DNA of 16,400 nt from Candidatus Jorgensenbacteria bacterium GWA1_54_12 (GCA_001779505.1 MFKH01000016.1:1-16400), one strand, 5' to 3'; shown: positions 6,388 through 12,822, counted from the first letter of the stretch. A program made the numbers and translations. Notes: generated from the sequence alone by a model not told the origin.

Positions 6388-6631
6388 GAAATTGTTTGTA
6401 GGTGGACTGCCTTACAGCACCACATCAGAAGAGTTGCGCGCCGCGTTTGAAAAGGCGGGCACAGTGACCGAAGCGTCGGTTATTACCGACCGGTTTACTG
6501 GTCGCTCAAAGGGCTTTGGTTTCGTAGAAATGGAAACCGAAGAGGGAGCGCAGGCTGCAATCCAGATGTGGAATGGCAAGGATTTTGACGGCAGAACACT
6601 TGCGGTTGATGAAGCCCGCGCGCGGCAGTAA
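6380..6631 (+). CDS. RRM-domain RNA-binding protein
   Basis: An 83-residue protein consisting of one RNA recognition motif. RNP2 is LFVGGL (residues 5-10) and RNP1 is KGFGFVEM (44-51), with the aromatic residues that stack on single-stranded RNA in place. After the fold it ends at once in a short basic tail (ARARQ), without the Gly-rich tail of many cyanobacterial Rbp proteins. It is probably a cytoplasmic RNA chaperone or regulator. The frame closes at 6356-6358, so GTG at 6380 is the only usable start. It has a near-consensus promoter and long leader, and its 3' UTR carries a 27-bp palindrome followed by a terminator. Confidence 0.93.
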   Translation: MNKKLFVGGLPYSTTSEELRAAFEKAGTVTEASVITDRFTGRSKGFGFVEMETEEGAQAAIQMWNGKDFDGRTLAVDEARARQ

Positions 6632-6639
6632 TTGTCGCC

Positions 6640-6666
6640 AATACAAGGTTTCGTAAACCTTGTATT
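6640..6666 (+). repeat. 27-bp palindrome, copy 1, in RRM 3' UTR
   Basis: Arms AATACAAGGTTT (6640-6651) and AAACCTTGTATT (6655-6666) with loop CGT. An identical element occurs at 12828-12854, and both are in the same orientation relative to the gene they follow. It begins 9 bases after the RRM stop codon and precedes a separate terminator. Confidence 0.9.
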
Positions 6667-6668
6667 AA

Positions 6669-6700
6669 ACAAAACCCCCTCATCGGGGGCTTTGTTTTTT
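6669..6700 (+). terminator. Intrinsic terminator of the RRM gene
   Basis: ACAAA and CCCCC pair with GGGGG and TTTGT, with one A/C mismatch between the two stems and loop TCATC, followed by TTTTTT. The last two T form part of a TTGACA (6699-6704) that may be the -35 of the next gene; the best -10 at 17 bases (GAACAT) is poor. Confidence 0.88.
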
Positions 6701-6759
6701 GACAAATGTGCCGCTTCGTAAGAACATACAACCAGACTACCTTTAGAAAGGAGGTGCCT

Positions 6760-7233
6760 GTGAGCACCCAAATGATTGCGAAGCCGGAAGCGGGGTCGAG
6801 CGTCATTGACTGCGATGCCCAACCGTTCCTCAAGGAAGGATGGAGAATCGAGGACCATCAGAAGAGCGGTTCTCTCACATGGGACCCCGGAAAGGCGGGT
6901 CTCCACCTTTCCGATGCCCAGCGTGATGGGAGAGCTATTGTGGGAACAAAGCTCCTCCAAGAACTGTCACGGACGACGAGGTTCCATGCCATGAACGCGA
7001 ATGTTCTGGACTTTCTCCTCTCCCATCCACACCTCATTCCCGGGGAATGGAGGAATGGCGCGAAGGGGCAGCGCATCGTGAGCGTCTACTTCTGGGGCAC
7101 CATCTACCGTGACCCGAACAACCGTTTCTGTGTCCCGTGCTTCTTCTGGGAGGTCGGCTTGCCGGAACGGGGCCACTGTCAGCTCGACAGTTATTTCGGT
7201 ATCTCGAGCCCCGCCGCCATCCTCATCGCCTGA
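6760..7233 (+). CDS. Unknown protein with VYFWGTIYR motif (Parcubacteria-type family)
   Basis: A 157-residue protein without signal peptide or membrane segment. The GTG at 6760 is chosen because a full Shine-Dalgarno site (AAGGAGGT) ends four bases before it; an upstream ATG at 6706 has no such site. Distinct stretches are SLTWDPGKAGLHLS (about 38-51), NANVLDFLLSHPHLIPGEW (about 79-97), VYFWGTIYRD (near 110) and a C-terminal FCVPCFFWE then SSPAAILIA. From memory, similar stretches recur in hypothetical proteins of Parcubacteria genomes, often as several paralogues; this was not checked. Function is unknown. The gene is monocistronic with its own terminator and has GC-rich codon choice. Confidence 0.75.
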   Translation: MSTQMIAKPEAGSSVIDCDAQPFLKEGWRIEDHQKSGSLTWDPGKAGLHLSDAQRDGRAIVGTKLLQELSRTTRFHAMNANVLDFLLSHPHLIPGEWRNGAKGQRIVSVYFWGTIYRDPNNRFCVPCFFWEVGLPERGHCQLDSYFGISSPAAILIA

Positions 7234-7256
7234 ACCGGTTCCATTGTTTCCTCATG

Positions 7257-7294
7257 CCCGCGCTGTGCTTCTTCGGCAGCGCGGGATTTTTATT
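7257..7294 (+). terminator. Intrinsic terminator
   Basis: CCCGCGCTG (7257-7265) pairs perfectly with CAGCGCGGG (7277-7285), followed by ATTTTTATT. It ends the rightward gene 6760-7233. Its T-run overlaps the last codons of the leftward SET-domain remnant. Confidence 0.93.
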
Positions 7295-7647
7295 GCGGTA
7301 CCGCAATTCCTCTCCGTTTCAAATCTTCAGCGCTTTCAAATTCAAGATAGTTCTGCGTGAACTCCTCCCCTGCCCGCACGTCACGCGTAGCCACAAGATA
7401 AGCCTCCTTGTGATTCTTGTCTTGAGTGACCGTTGGCTCAAAAGCCCCACCACATTATTTCTTTCTTTTCGCTTTCACTCAGAGAATCAAATTGTTTTTG
7501 AGTAATGTTTACGTCCAATAACGGGCTTGCTGTATATACGAGCTGCCCTGTTTTCAAGCTTTCATCAGCAAACAAACCAATGCCATGATTCACCGATTTA
7601 TCCAGTTTGTACTTGATGTGCATCATGATATTAGGCACTTTGAGCAC
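7290..7647 (-). pseudogene. Broken SET-domain gene (frameshift and internal deletion)
   Basis: The first 69 codons resemble the start of a bacterial SET protein: HIKYKLDKSVNHGIGLFADE (from residue 10), then TGQLVYTASPLLDV, followed by KKEIMWWGF and TGA. Shifting one base continues in clear SET-like sequence: FEPTVTQDKNHKEAYLVATR, then DVRAGEEFTQNYLEFES and finally RRGIAVPQ and TAA at 7290-7292. The stretch normally linking these halves, which carries the NHSxxP cofactor-binding motif, is missing, so both a deletion and a frameshift must have happened. SET proteins are lysine methyltransferases; this one cannot be active. It lies at the left edge of the AT-rich accessory block. Confidence 0.75.
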
Positions 7648-7681
7648 AACCCACCAACTAGTTGATCCATCTCGTGCGGTC

Positions 7682-8122
7682 CTAAGAGAGCATTCCCTGC
7701 ACTTGAGCAGAAACCTGCGTGCTTGCCAGTACGCCCGCGATTAACTTCTCTACAATTTTAGTGGGCATTACTTCCGTGCAAACCCTGAATTTTCTATTCT
7801 CCAGTTTTTCTACAAGTGACTGAGTTGTCTTTTCGAAGGCCTTGTTGCAATCAACGACAGTTTCCTTTGTGAACAGCGGGTATTCTTTCGTGGTAATAAC
7901 AACTAGTGTCTTTGGCGGGAAACCAAGTGACTGAGCGATACGTTGGCGCTTCTCAATCTGAGAAGACGCACATAACAAAATAACAAACTCCTCCGTGCGA
8001 GGGTCCTTGTTCAACACAATAAAGTAATGCGGCTCGGTAGAAGAAAGTTGTTCCTCTTCAAAGTAGAAGACTGAACCCGTTTGTATTGTCGCTAGTATGC
8101 GAACGCTTGCAGGGATCTCCAT
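7682..8122 (-). CDS. Probable toxin partner of the Panacea antitoxin
   Basis: A 146-residue protein without signal or membrane segment. The N-terminal part (about 14-55) is strand-rich (GSVFYFEEEQL, EPHYFIVLNKDP, EEFVILLCASSQ), a pattern that recalls the small beta-barrel of PemK/MazF-like RNA-cleaving toxins, although that assignment is by eye only. The C-terminal part is helical. It lies 23 bases after a Panacea-domain gene on the same strand, the order antitoxin then toxin. In Panacea systems the partner gene is generally the toxin and varies in fold. Role as a toxin is inferred from context; the enzymatic target is unknown. Confidence 0.6.
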   Translation of the reverse strand: MEIPASVRILATIQTGSVFYFEEEQLSSTEPHYFIVLNKDPRTEEFVILLCASSQIEKRQRIAQSLGFPPKTLVVITTKEYPLFTKETVVDCNKAFEKTTQSLVEKLENRKFRVCTEVMPTKIVEKLIAGVLASTQVSAQVQGMLS

Positions 8123-8145
8123 ATCAGCCGCGCCGCCTTACCTGA

Positions 8146-8754
8146 CTACCTCCAGTACTCGGCTACCTTGTAATCCTCCTCAAAAAGCTCTTTAGATGCA
8201 GCGAGAATGTTACCGGTGAGAGCGAATTTATCATCTGCACCGTTGTTGGGATTGTTGAAGAAATCACTATAAGACATTGGCTCTCTCGTTGTTTCCTTGG
8301 AGTCAAAGGCGCTCTTGAATTTATCCCACTCTGGATAGCGATGTGTGATGTTCACCAGGGTAGATGCTGAGTATCTGCCGAACTCATTGAACGCAAACTC
8401 GAGCGCCTCAAGTTCACTTTTAGAGAACACATTGAGATCTGGGATCGCTTTAGAAACGATGGTGTTTAGCGCTCCACCGCGGTCAATGTACTGGACCGCG
8501 TAAGAACGTTCACTGTCGTCAAGAAAAGCAGAGAATTCGACAATATCTTTTACAGAAGAACCGACTGGCCCAAGGGGCATAGCAAAGTAGGCATCGTTGA
8601 CTATTGGGCGGCCGTATCGTCTCAAGTGATACCTGTCGGCTAGGTAAACGAGTTTTATCAACTTTAGTTTATCTATCTGCCCACCTTCTTTTTGGGTCAG
8701 ATAGTTGATGGCCTGGGTCGCTTTTTTGTAGTCAAACTCAAGTAGCATTTTCAT
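8146..8754 (-). CDS. Panacea-domain (DUF4065/SocA-like) antitoxin
   Basis: A 202-residue protein. The Panacea domain fills about residues 5-130, with the hallmark KLKLIKLVYLADRYHLRRYG (29-48), then DAYFAMPLGPVGSSV. Panacea domains act as antitoxins toward many unrelated toxins, and SocA-like members can also be proteolytic adaptors. The start at 8754 is favoured over an upstream open frame because an extended -10 box (TGCTATAAT) ends six bases before this ATG and the domain begins directly after it. The putative toxin gene follows 23 bases later. Confidence 0.88.
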   Translation of the reverse strand: MKMLLEFDYKKATQAINYLTQKEGGQIDKLKLIKLVYLADRYHLRRYGRPIVNDAYFAMPLGPVGSSVKDIVEFSAFLDDSERSYAVQYIDRGGALNTIVSKAIPDLNVFSKSELEALEFAFNEFGRYSASTLVNITHRYPEWDKFKSAFDSKETTREPMSYSDFFNNPNNGADDKFALTGNILAASKELFEEDYKVAEYWR

Positions 8755-8760
8755 ATGTTG

Positions 8761-8769
8761 ATTATAGCA
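8761..8769 (-). promoter_or_regulatory. Extended -10 promoter of the Panacea pair, leaderless geometry
   Basis: On the minus strand TGC TATAAT (hexamer 8761-8766) ends six bases before the ATG at 8754. The TG of an extended -10 compensates for the lack of a clear -35. No Shine-Dalgarno site is present. Confidence 0.6.
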
Positions 8770-8830
8770 GAATAAGGACTTATTGCGACTGCACCCAATA
8801 TCGCCTTTACAAACGAAGAGGAGGGTTACC

Positions 8831-10270
8831 CTACTCGTCATCTTCAGCTTTTCCTTGAATAAGGTTTAGACTTGGTCGGTATAAAAACGGTATCCAATAT
8901 TCGGGATTACTCTTATCGCCGCGAATCTCGAAGAAGCCAACTTCAGCTAATTTCAATGCGACCGGTGGCACCTCATCCTCCCCTAATCGCCATATACTAG
9001 AAAGTGTTTTAAGAGTATGGGCGGTTTTTTCTTTTTCAAGTGCAAGTACATATTTTTTAACATCTGGATATTCTGAAAATAGGGTTTGCTCCAACCTCAC
9101 CCTAGAGATTGTCGGCAAAGCTCTTTTTAGTGATGTTGATGTAAAGAGATTTTTCTTCTCTGGTGCAGGTTCACCAATCTCTAATGATTCGATTTGTTCG
9201 TCTTTCGCTTGATTTAAAAGATGAATTAATTCTCTTGGAGCAGCACGTTTGGTACCATCAGCCACGCGAGACATCATCCATTTAACGGTTTCCGGTTTTC
9301 TGTCTCCAGGATCAACTTGCCGAGGATACACCATGTAAAAAAGTTCTAATTGTTTAGCATAATCTGAAAGCGTCTCTTCAATGTCAAAATTGTAATAACT
9401 AACCAGTTTTGGATTATTGAGTAGTCGTTTGCTGATCAGATTAACTATGTTATTTTCCGGCCATTCAATTGTGTCAGTTCTAGTAATGTGGCTTGCTTCA
9501 CGAAATCCTTGATCTGTTAGTCTCCTCCATATGTCTGTCCTCAAAAAGATTTTTAATTGAATTTTCCTATACCTTAGTATGTCTAGATAAACCTTGAATA
9601 AAGCTCTTAGTGCATTCTCTTCAAGATTTGCATTGTCGTCAAAAACAGAATCAAGCCGATCAAAAGCAATCCAAATAGAGGTGTCCGTTCCAGAAACAAT
9701 TTCGTTTAGGATGAAAAGACCTCGATCGATGTTGATTCTTTTCTCCCTATCTTCAGGAAAAGAATTAAGTCCAATTTCAAAAACACCGCCAATTTTTACG
9801 CTTTCAACATATCTAAGTACGTTCTTTAAAATTTCACTTTTATCGACATCAATAACTCCTACACTTTTAAGTTCTCTCAATAGTTCTTGATGGTTCGCTT
9901 CCAATCCATTAAGAACTTGAGACTGATTGGCAATTAGAGAAAGGATGTAAAATTTCCAAAGATAGATAAATTCTGACTCTGATGTGGGCGGATCTTTTTT
10001 AATCCCATTAAATATTGGTGTACCGCGTGGATTCTCTGCGGGTATAACAATAACGTTCCGAGGAAGTCCCTTGCCAGAAGTAAGTAAATGAAAAATTGCA
10101 CTTTTTCCCGATCCTTTTGACCCATAAACAATATCAATTTCTCCTCGTACCATCTTTCTCCATAGTGGGGTTTCGACAAAATAATCCTCAAGGTGAGGTT
10201 CATCCTCGGCGACTCTTTGACCAAATGAAAGATTTTCTAGCAGGTCTAGCTTCTCTCTGGAAATTTTCAT
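8831..10270 (-). CDS. P-loop ATPase, Sll1717 family
   Basis: A 479-residue protein. The family-type N-terminus LSFGQRVAEDEPHLEDYFVE (14-33) leads to Walker A GSKGSGKS (50-57). Walker B is SIWIAFDRLD (198-207), with Asp204 and Asp207. Residues 240-360 resemble the helical lid of STAND/KAP-like NTPases, and the last 100 residues look like a winged-helix module (ALKLAEVGFFEIRG near 443-456). Members of this family are often found among defence and toxin-antitoxin genes, but no mechanism is established. It is AT-rich compared with the housekeeping genes, lies upstream of the Panacea pair, and has TATAAT five bases before its ATG. Confidence 0.85.
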   Translation of the reverse strand: MKISREKLDLLENLSFGQRVAEDEPHLEDYFVETPLWRKMVRGEIDIVYGSKGSGKSAIFHLLTSGKGLPRNVIVIPAENPRGTPIFNGIKKDPPTSESEFIYLWKFYILSLIANQSQVLNGLEANHQELLRELKSVGVIDVDKSEILKNVLRYVESVKIGGVFEIGLNSFPEDREKRINIDRGLFILNEIVSGTDTSIWIAFDRLDSVFDDNANLEENALRALFKVYLDILRYRKIQLKIFLRTDIWRRLTDQGFREASHITRTDTIEWPENNIVNLISKRLLNNPKLVSYYNFDIEETLSDYAKQLELFYMVYPRQVDPGDRKPETVKWMMSRVADGTKRAAPRELIHLLNQAKDEQIESLEIGEPAPEKKNLFTSTSLKRALPTISRVRLEQTLFSEYPDVKKYVLALEKEKTAHTLKTLSSIWRLGEDEVPPVALKLAEVGFFEIRGDKSNPEYWIPFLYRPSLNLIQGKAEDDE

Positions 10271-10275
10271 GTAAA

Positions 10276-10281
10276 ATTATA
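10276..10281 (-). promoter_or_regulatory. -10 element of the Sll1717-family ATPase gene
   Basis: A consensus TATAAT on the minus strand ends five bases before the ATG at 10270. There is no Shine-Dalgarno site, so a leaderless or near-leaderless mRNA is predicted. The -35 region is not recognisable. Confidence 0.5.
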
Positions 10282-10311
10282 GATAAAATCTTGCCTCGAA
10301 ACCTCTAGCTC

Positions 10312-10428
10312 TTATACTTGTCTCAAGCCTGCTGCGGCTTCCGGTCTAGTATCGACTAATTCTGTATAAGGATTTCTTCGAGTATCGTAGAAGAGGTTAA
10401 GCCAGTTTATTTTGATTACAGGCCAAAA
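10312..10428 (-). pseudogene. Possible 38-codon coding remnant
   Basis: In the stretch of about 177 bases without a gene upstream of the ATPase, one minus-strand frame is open between TGA (10429-10431) and TAA (10312-10314). It reads like protein, with NWLNLFYDTRRNPYTELVDT followed by RPEAAAGLRQV. It has no start codon and no partner sequence nearby. I do not recognise it. It may be the tail of a deleted gene, or chance. Confidence 0.25.
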
Positions 10429-10447
10429 TCATTCTCAATCTTTCCCT

Positions 10448-10672
10448 TTAGATGACCTTTCTGAAATCAATCCGATACTGCCGCTCGTTCGAATGGTCAA
10501 GATAAATCCCAGAATAGATCCAGCCTGATAGTTCTTCTTTGAAACTCGTGATCTCTTTAGCATTAAACAGCACAATCAACGTGTTCTCATCCAACTCTCT
10601 AAGAAGAATATTTTCAAATCCCATCTCCGTAAGTTTCTTCTGAATTTCACTCTTAAGTTCTTCTTGATTCAT
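10448..10672 (-). CDS. Small hypothetical protein downstream of ClpP-like gene
   Basis: A 74-residue acidic protein of unknown function: an N-terminal helix (about 1-17) followed by alternating strands (ENILLRELDENTLIVLFNAK, then a C-terminal RQYRIDFRKVI), suggesting a small alpha/beta fold. The ATG at 10672 is preceded by GGAAG eight bases upstream; an ATG nine codons earlier (10699) overlaps the end of the ClpP-like gene and is an alternative. It is almost certainly co-transcribed with that gene. AT-rich, like its neighbours. Confidence 0.6.
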   Translation of the reverse strand: MNQEELKSEIQKKLTEMGFENILLRELDENTLIVLFNAKEITSFKEELSGWIYSGIYLDHSNERQYRIDFRKVI

Positions 10673-10688
10673 TATGGTTACTTCCATT

Positions 10689-11246
10689 TCAGTTAACATA
10701 AATAATTGCTTCTCGACTTAGACTTTTTGGTATTTCTTTGTGGTTTATTTGATGTACTATCCCATACTCCATGGCTTTTTGTGCCGTTATTGTTGTCCCT
10801 ATATTCATCATCTGTTGGACTTTTGGGAGTGGGAGTTCTGAATTTTCAGAAATGAAGTAAGCGATTCTAGTGTTATTGGTTTGTGTTGCAGTGAGTTGGT
10901 CTTTTAGCCCTTTCTCATCGAAAGAACCATTTGCTGTAGCTCCGTGCATGTAGAACTTCGCATATGATTCAGCTGTTCTTTCTTTTGATGAGAGATAAAC
11001 AACATTAGCAATTGAGTCTATGTGGTTATTTGCATGTATTGAAATCTGCGTTTTTGAATTTTGGATAAGTGTGGCTAGCAAGAACCCTTCGTATATACTA
11101 CCCCCAAGGGAAGAAAAGAAAATATTGACTTTTTGAGCATTTTGCTGCTCGGCTTTCTCAATGGCGCTAACTAACCTAATGGTTGCCTGTTGGTCAATCG
11201 CCCCTTCGAAAACTATAAATGACTCTGAACTTGTTTTAGGAAGCAT
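10689..11246 (-). CDS. ClpP/crotonase-fold serine protease-like protein
   Basis: A 185-residue protein with the ClpP-type order of motifs. These are oxyanion loop SSLGGS (45-50), nucleophile Ser78 in HIDSIANVVYL, His101 in FYMHGA, and the C-terminal TAQKAMEYGIVHQI (154-167). The position of the ClpP catalytic Asp falls at Gly150 in the NIGTTI stretch, so the third triad residue seems absent. No signal peptide is visible with this start. The ATG at 11246 is chosen because TTGGTT, 18 bases, TACAAT ends six bases before it; the upstream open frame would run through this promoter. It is not the housekeeping ClpP by sequence. Its substrate, if any, is unknown. It lies in the accessory block. Confidence 0.72.
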   Translation of the reverse strand: MLPKTSSESFIVFEGAIDQQATIRLVSAIEKAEQQNAQKVNIFFSSLGGSIYEGFLLATLIQNSKTQISIHANNHIDSIANVVYLSSKERTAESYAKFYMHGATANGSFDEKGLKDQLTATQTNNTRIAYFISENSELPLPKVQQMMNIGTTITAQKAMEYGIVHQINHKEIPKSLSREAIIYVN

Positions 11247-11252
11247 GCTTAC

Positions 11253-11282
11253 ATTGTAACCCCGAAACATTTTATTAACCAA
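11253..11282 (-). promoter_or_regulatory. Promoter of the ClpP-like gene, leaderless geometry
   Basis: On the minus strand TTGGTT (11277-11282), an 18-base spacer and TACAAT (11253-11258). The -10 ends six bases before the ATG at 11246. No ribosome-binding site is present. Confidence 0.6.
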
Positions 11283-11501
11283 TAAGTATGCTTCTAACAA
11301 CATCTGACGTCACTAGAATCCATCACTCAACCCTTCCGCGATCTTGATAACGTTAATACAAAAAGACCTAACCTAAGTGAATTGTTAGAACCTACTGGTT
11401 CTTTCTTCAATCCAAGAATTTGTTTTTCTAGCTTGTGTGTTGGTTGCCGCAGTCGCAGGATCTGTTCTATTTTCGTCCAATTCCAACCCTGACAGTAGTA
11501 T

Positions 11502-11795
11502 CTATTCGCAAGATTCGTTTGATGCATACATTATCCCATCCAAGGCTGTCCAATAGGACCAACCAGCCGAATCTGAGTCTCTAATCATCAAACAACCGGG
11601 ATTATTTGTATCGCCAATTTCTAATCCTCCTACTTTAAGTTTATCTAAACTCATTTTTATTTCTTGGACTTTCAAAAGTCCTAAATATCCAAATATCACA
11701 GCAGCCAAGAGAATACCAAGGGTTAATATTCCTATCATTGCGCGATGATTCCTCTCGTTACCCAAACAGTCCCAACACCTTTTGATTAATTTCAT
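11502..11795 (-). CDS. Small single-span membrane protein
   Basis: A 97-residue protein of unknown function. A short basic, Cys-containing N-terminus (LIKRCWDCLGNE, with CxxC) precedes one membrane segment at about 21-43. After a short linker comes a C-terminal region with NNPGCLMIRDSDSAGW and a final Cys, which may form a disulfide if exported. It overlaps the HAD gene stop by four bases (ATGA), so translation is coupled. It is AT-rich. The roughly 200 bases after it (11304-11501) hold no gene that I can support. Confidence 0.65.
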   Translation of the reverse strand: MKLIKRCWDCLGNERNHRAMIGILTLGILLAAVIFGYLGLLKVQEIKMSLDKLKVGGLEIGDTNNPGCLMIRDSDSAGWSYWTALDGIMYASNESCE

Positions 11796-12412
11796 ACGGA
11801 AACCCCCAATTTTGTTAAACTCTCCAACAATTTCGTGTTATCGGGATACACATACAGGATACTCTTTATCCCAAGCTCCTCTGCTGGGGCGGTGCAACTT
11901 TCCTTGTCATCCACATAGATTGCTTCTTCCGGCTCGGCGGAGGCGGCTTTGAGGGCCAAGAAATAAAATGCCGGGTCGGGTTTCTTGAGGTGTTCCTTGC
12001 ACGACAGGACGGCGTAATCAAAGTGGGAATACAGGTCCATCTTTTCATCAAGGATGAGCCGTGTCGGAGTGAGATTCGTAAGAACTCCGACCGAATATTT
12101 CTTTCTCAACTCTTTTATGATTCCTAAAAGTTCTTTGTTAACCTCGCGATTCTTTGTTCCCTCCTCAATCCAAATGTTCCGGAGGTCCAGTTTCGGGTCG
12201 GCGCCCGCGCTTATCATATCCTTCCAGAACTGCTCTAGGCTTATATTGCCCAATAAAAGATCTTGAACTTTTTCTTTGTAGTATCCAATGACAAATTCCG
12301 GAGGCAAACCAACCCGTTTCGCGAAATTTGAATATACGGCTTCAAAATCGCTGTGAACCACCACCCCGCCTATGTCAAAAATGATTGTTTTGATATTTTG
12401 ATAGTTCTCCAT
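11792..12412 (-). CDS. HAD superfamily hydrolase
   Basis: A 206-residue HAD protein, subfamily I with a helical cap. Motif I is IIFDIGGVVV (10-19), with nucleophile Asp13; the usual second Asp is Gly15, as in YihX-type members. Motif II is VGVLTNLT, motif III LKKPDPAFY and motif IV IYVDDKES. It is probably a cytoplasmic phosphatase for a small phosphorylated metabolite; the lost general acid makes the exact activity uncertain. The start overlaps the GIY-YIG gene by 38 bases and the end overlaps the membrane protein gene by four, giving a three-gene leftward operon. GC content is higher than in the accessory block to the left. Confidence 0.88.
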   Translation of the reverse strand: MENYQNIKTIIFDIGGVVVHSDFEAVYSNFAKRVGLPPEFVIGYYKEKVQDLLLGNISLEQFWKDMISAGADPKLDLRNIWIEEGTKNREVNKELLGIIKELRKKYSVGVLTNLTPTRLILDEKMDLYSHFDYAVLSCKEHLKKPDPAFYFLALKAASAEPEEAIYVDDKESCTAPAEELGIKSILYVYPDNTKLLESLTKLGVSV

Positions 12413-12653
12413 ATTTTATAAGGTTCAATTTCTTTTCTCGGCGCCAGCTCTTGATTTCACTTTCACGATGTCGTGCGTCTACAAGCTTCTTGAACTTTTC
12501 CGAATGTACGAGCACGACGGGCCGACGGATCTTGGTGTAGTGTGCGCCCCACTTGGAATCATTGTGCTGTTTTATCCTCCGCTCGAGATTATTGGTACAA
12601 CCCGCATATAACGAATTATCGGCACATCGGAGGATGTAGACAAAGTAATTCAC
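12375..12653 (-). CDS. Second small GIY-YIG nuclease-domain protein
   Basis: A 92-residue GIY-YIG domain protein. It shows FVYILRCADNSLYAGCTNNL (4-23) with both halves of the signature, then ERRIKQHN (24-31) and a basic C-terminal helix (SWRREKKLNLI). It is a different subfamily from the one at 11-265. The GTG at 12653 is the natural start: TGATACAAT, an extended -10, ends six bases upstream. It begins 53 bases 3' of tRNA-Gln on the same strand, echoing the first GIY-YIG gene, which lies 58 bases 3' of a tRNA-Ser fragment. It heads the GIY-YIG, HAD, membrane protein operon. Confidence 0.88.
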   Translation of the reverse strand: MNYFVYILRCADNSLYAGCTNNLERRIKQHNDSKWGAHYTKIRRPVVLVHSEKFKKLVDARHRESEIKSWRREKKLNLIKYGELSKYQNNHF

Positions 12654-12659
12654 AAGACC

Positions 12660-12668
12660 ATTGTATCA
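12660..12668 (-). promoter_or_regulatory. Extended -10 promoter of the second GIY-YIG gene
   Basis: On the minus strand TGA TACAAT (hexamer 12660-12665) ends six bases before the GTG start. No -35 and no Shine-Dalgarno site are evident, which implies a leaderless mRNA. Confidence 0.5.
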
Positions 12669-12706
12669 CTTCGTCACTTCCAGCCGCTTCAGACAAGTTC
12701 TATCGG

Positions 12707-12777
12707 TTGCCGGGCCAGGATTCGGACCTGGATGCCGGGCTTCAAAGGCCCGTGTCCTACCATTAGACGACCCGGCA
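12707..12777 (-). tRNA. tRNA-Gln (anticodon TTG)
   Basis: A complete 71-base cloverleaf: acceptor TGCCGGG/CCCGGCA, anticodon stem CGGGC/GCCCG around loop CTTTGAA (anticodon TTG), T arm CCAGG TCCGAAT CCTGG and discriminator A. CCA is not encoded. A promoter is visible upstream. Confidence 0.97.
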
Positions 12778-12794
12778 ATGGTTGCTGAAATCAC

Positions 12795-12822
12795 GATATA
12801 CCCGCGAGGGTGGGTGCGTCAA
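12795..12822 (-). promoter_or_regulatory. Promoter of tRNA-Gln
   Basis: On the minus strand TTGACG (12817-12822), a 16-base spacer and TATATC (12795-12800), placing the start of transcription about ten bases before the tRNA. Confidence 0.5.

Noticed and set aside
6412..6960. 182-codon minus-strand frame across the RRM gene and its terminator
   Set aside because: It runs through a terminator and a palindrome and opposes two supported genes; composition is not protein-like.
11327..11527. 66-codon minus-strand frame
   Set aside because: It overlaps the end of the membrane protein gene, and its composition looks random; no ribosome site or -10 was seen.
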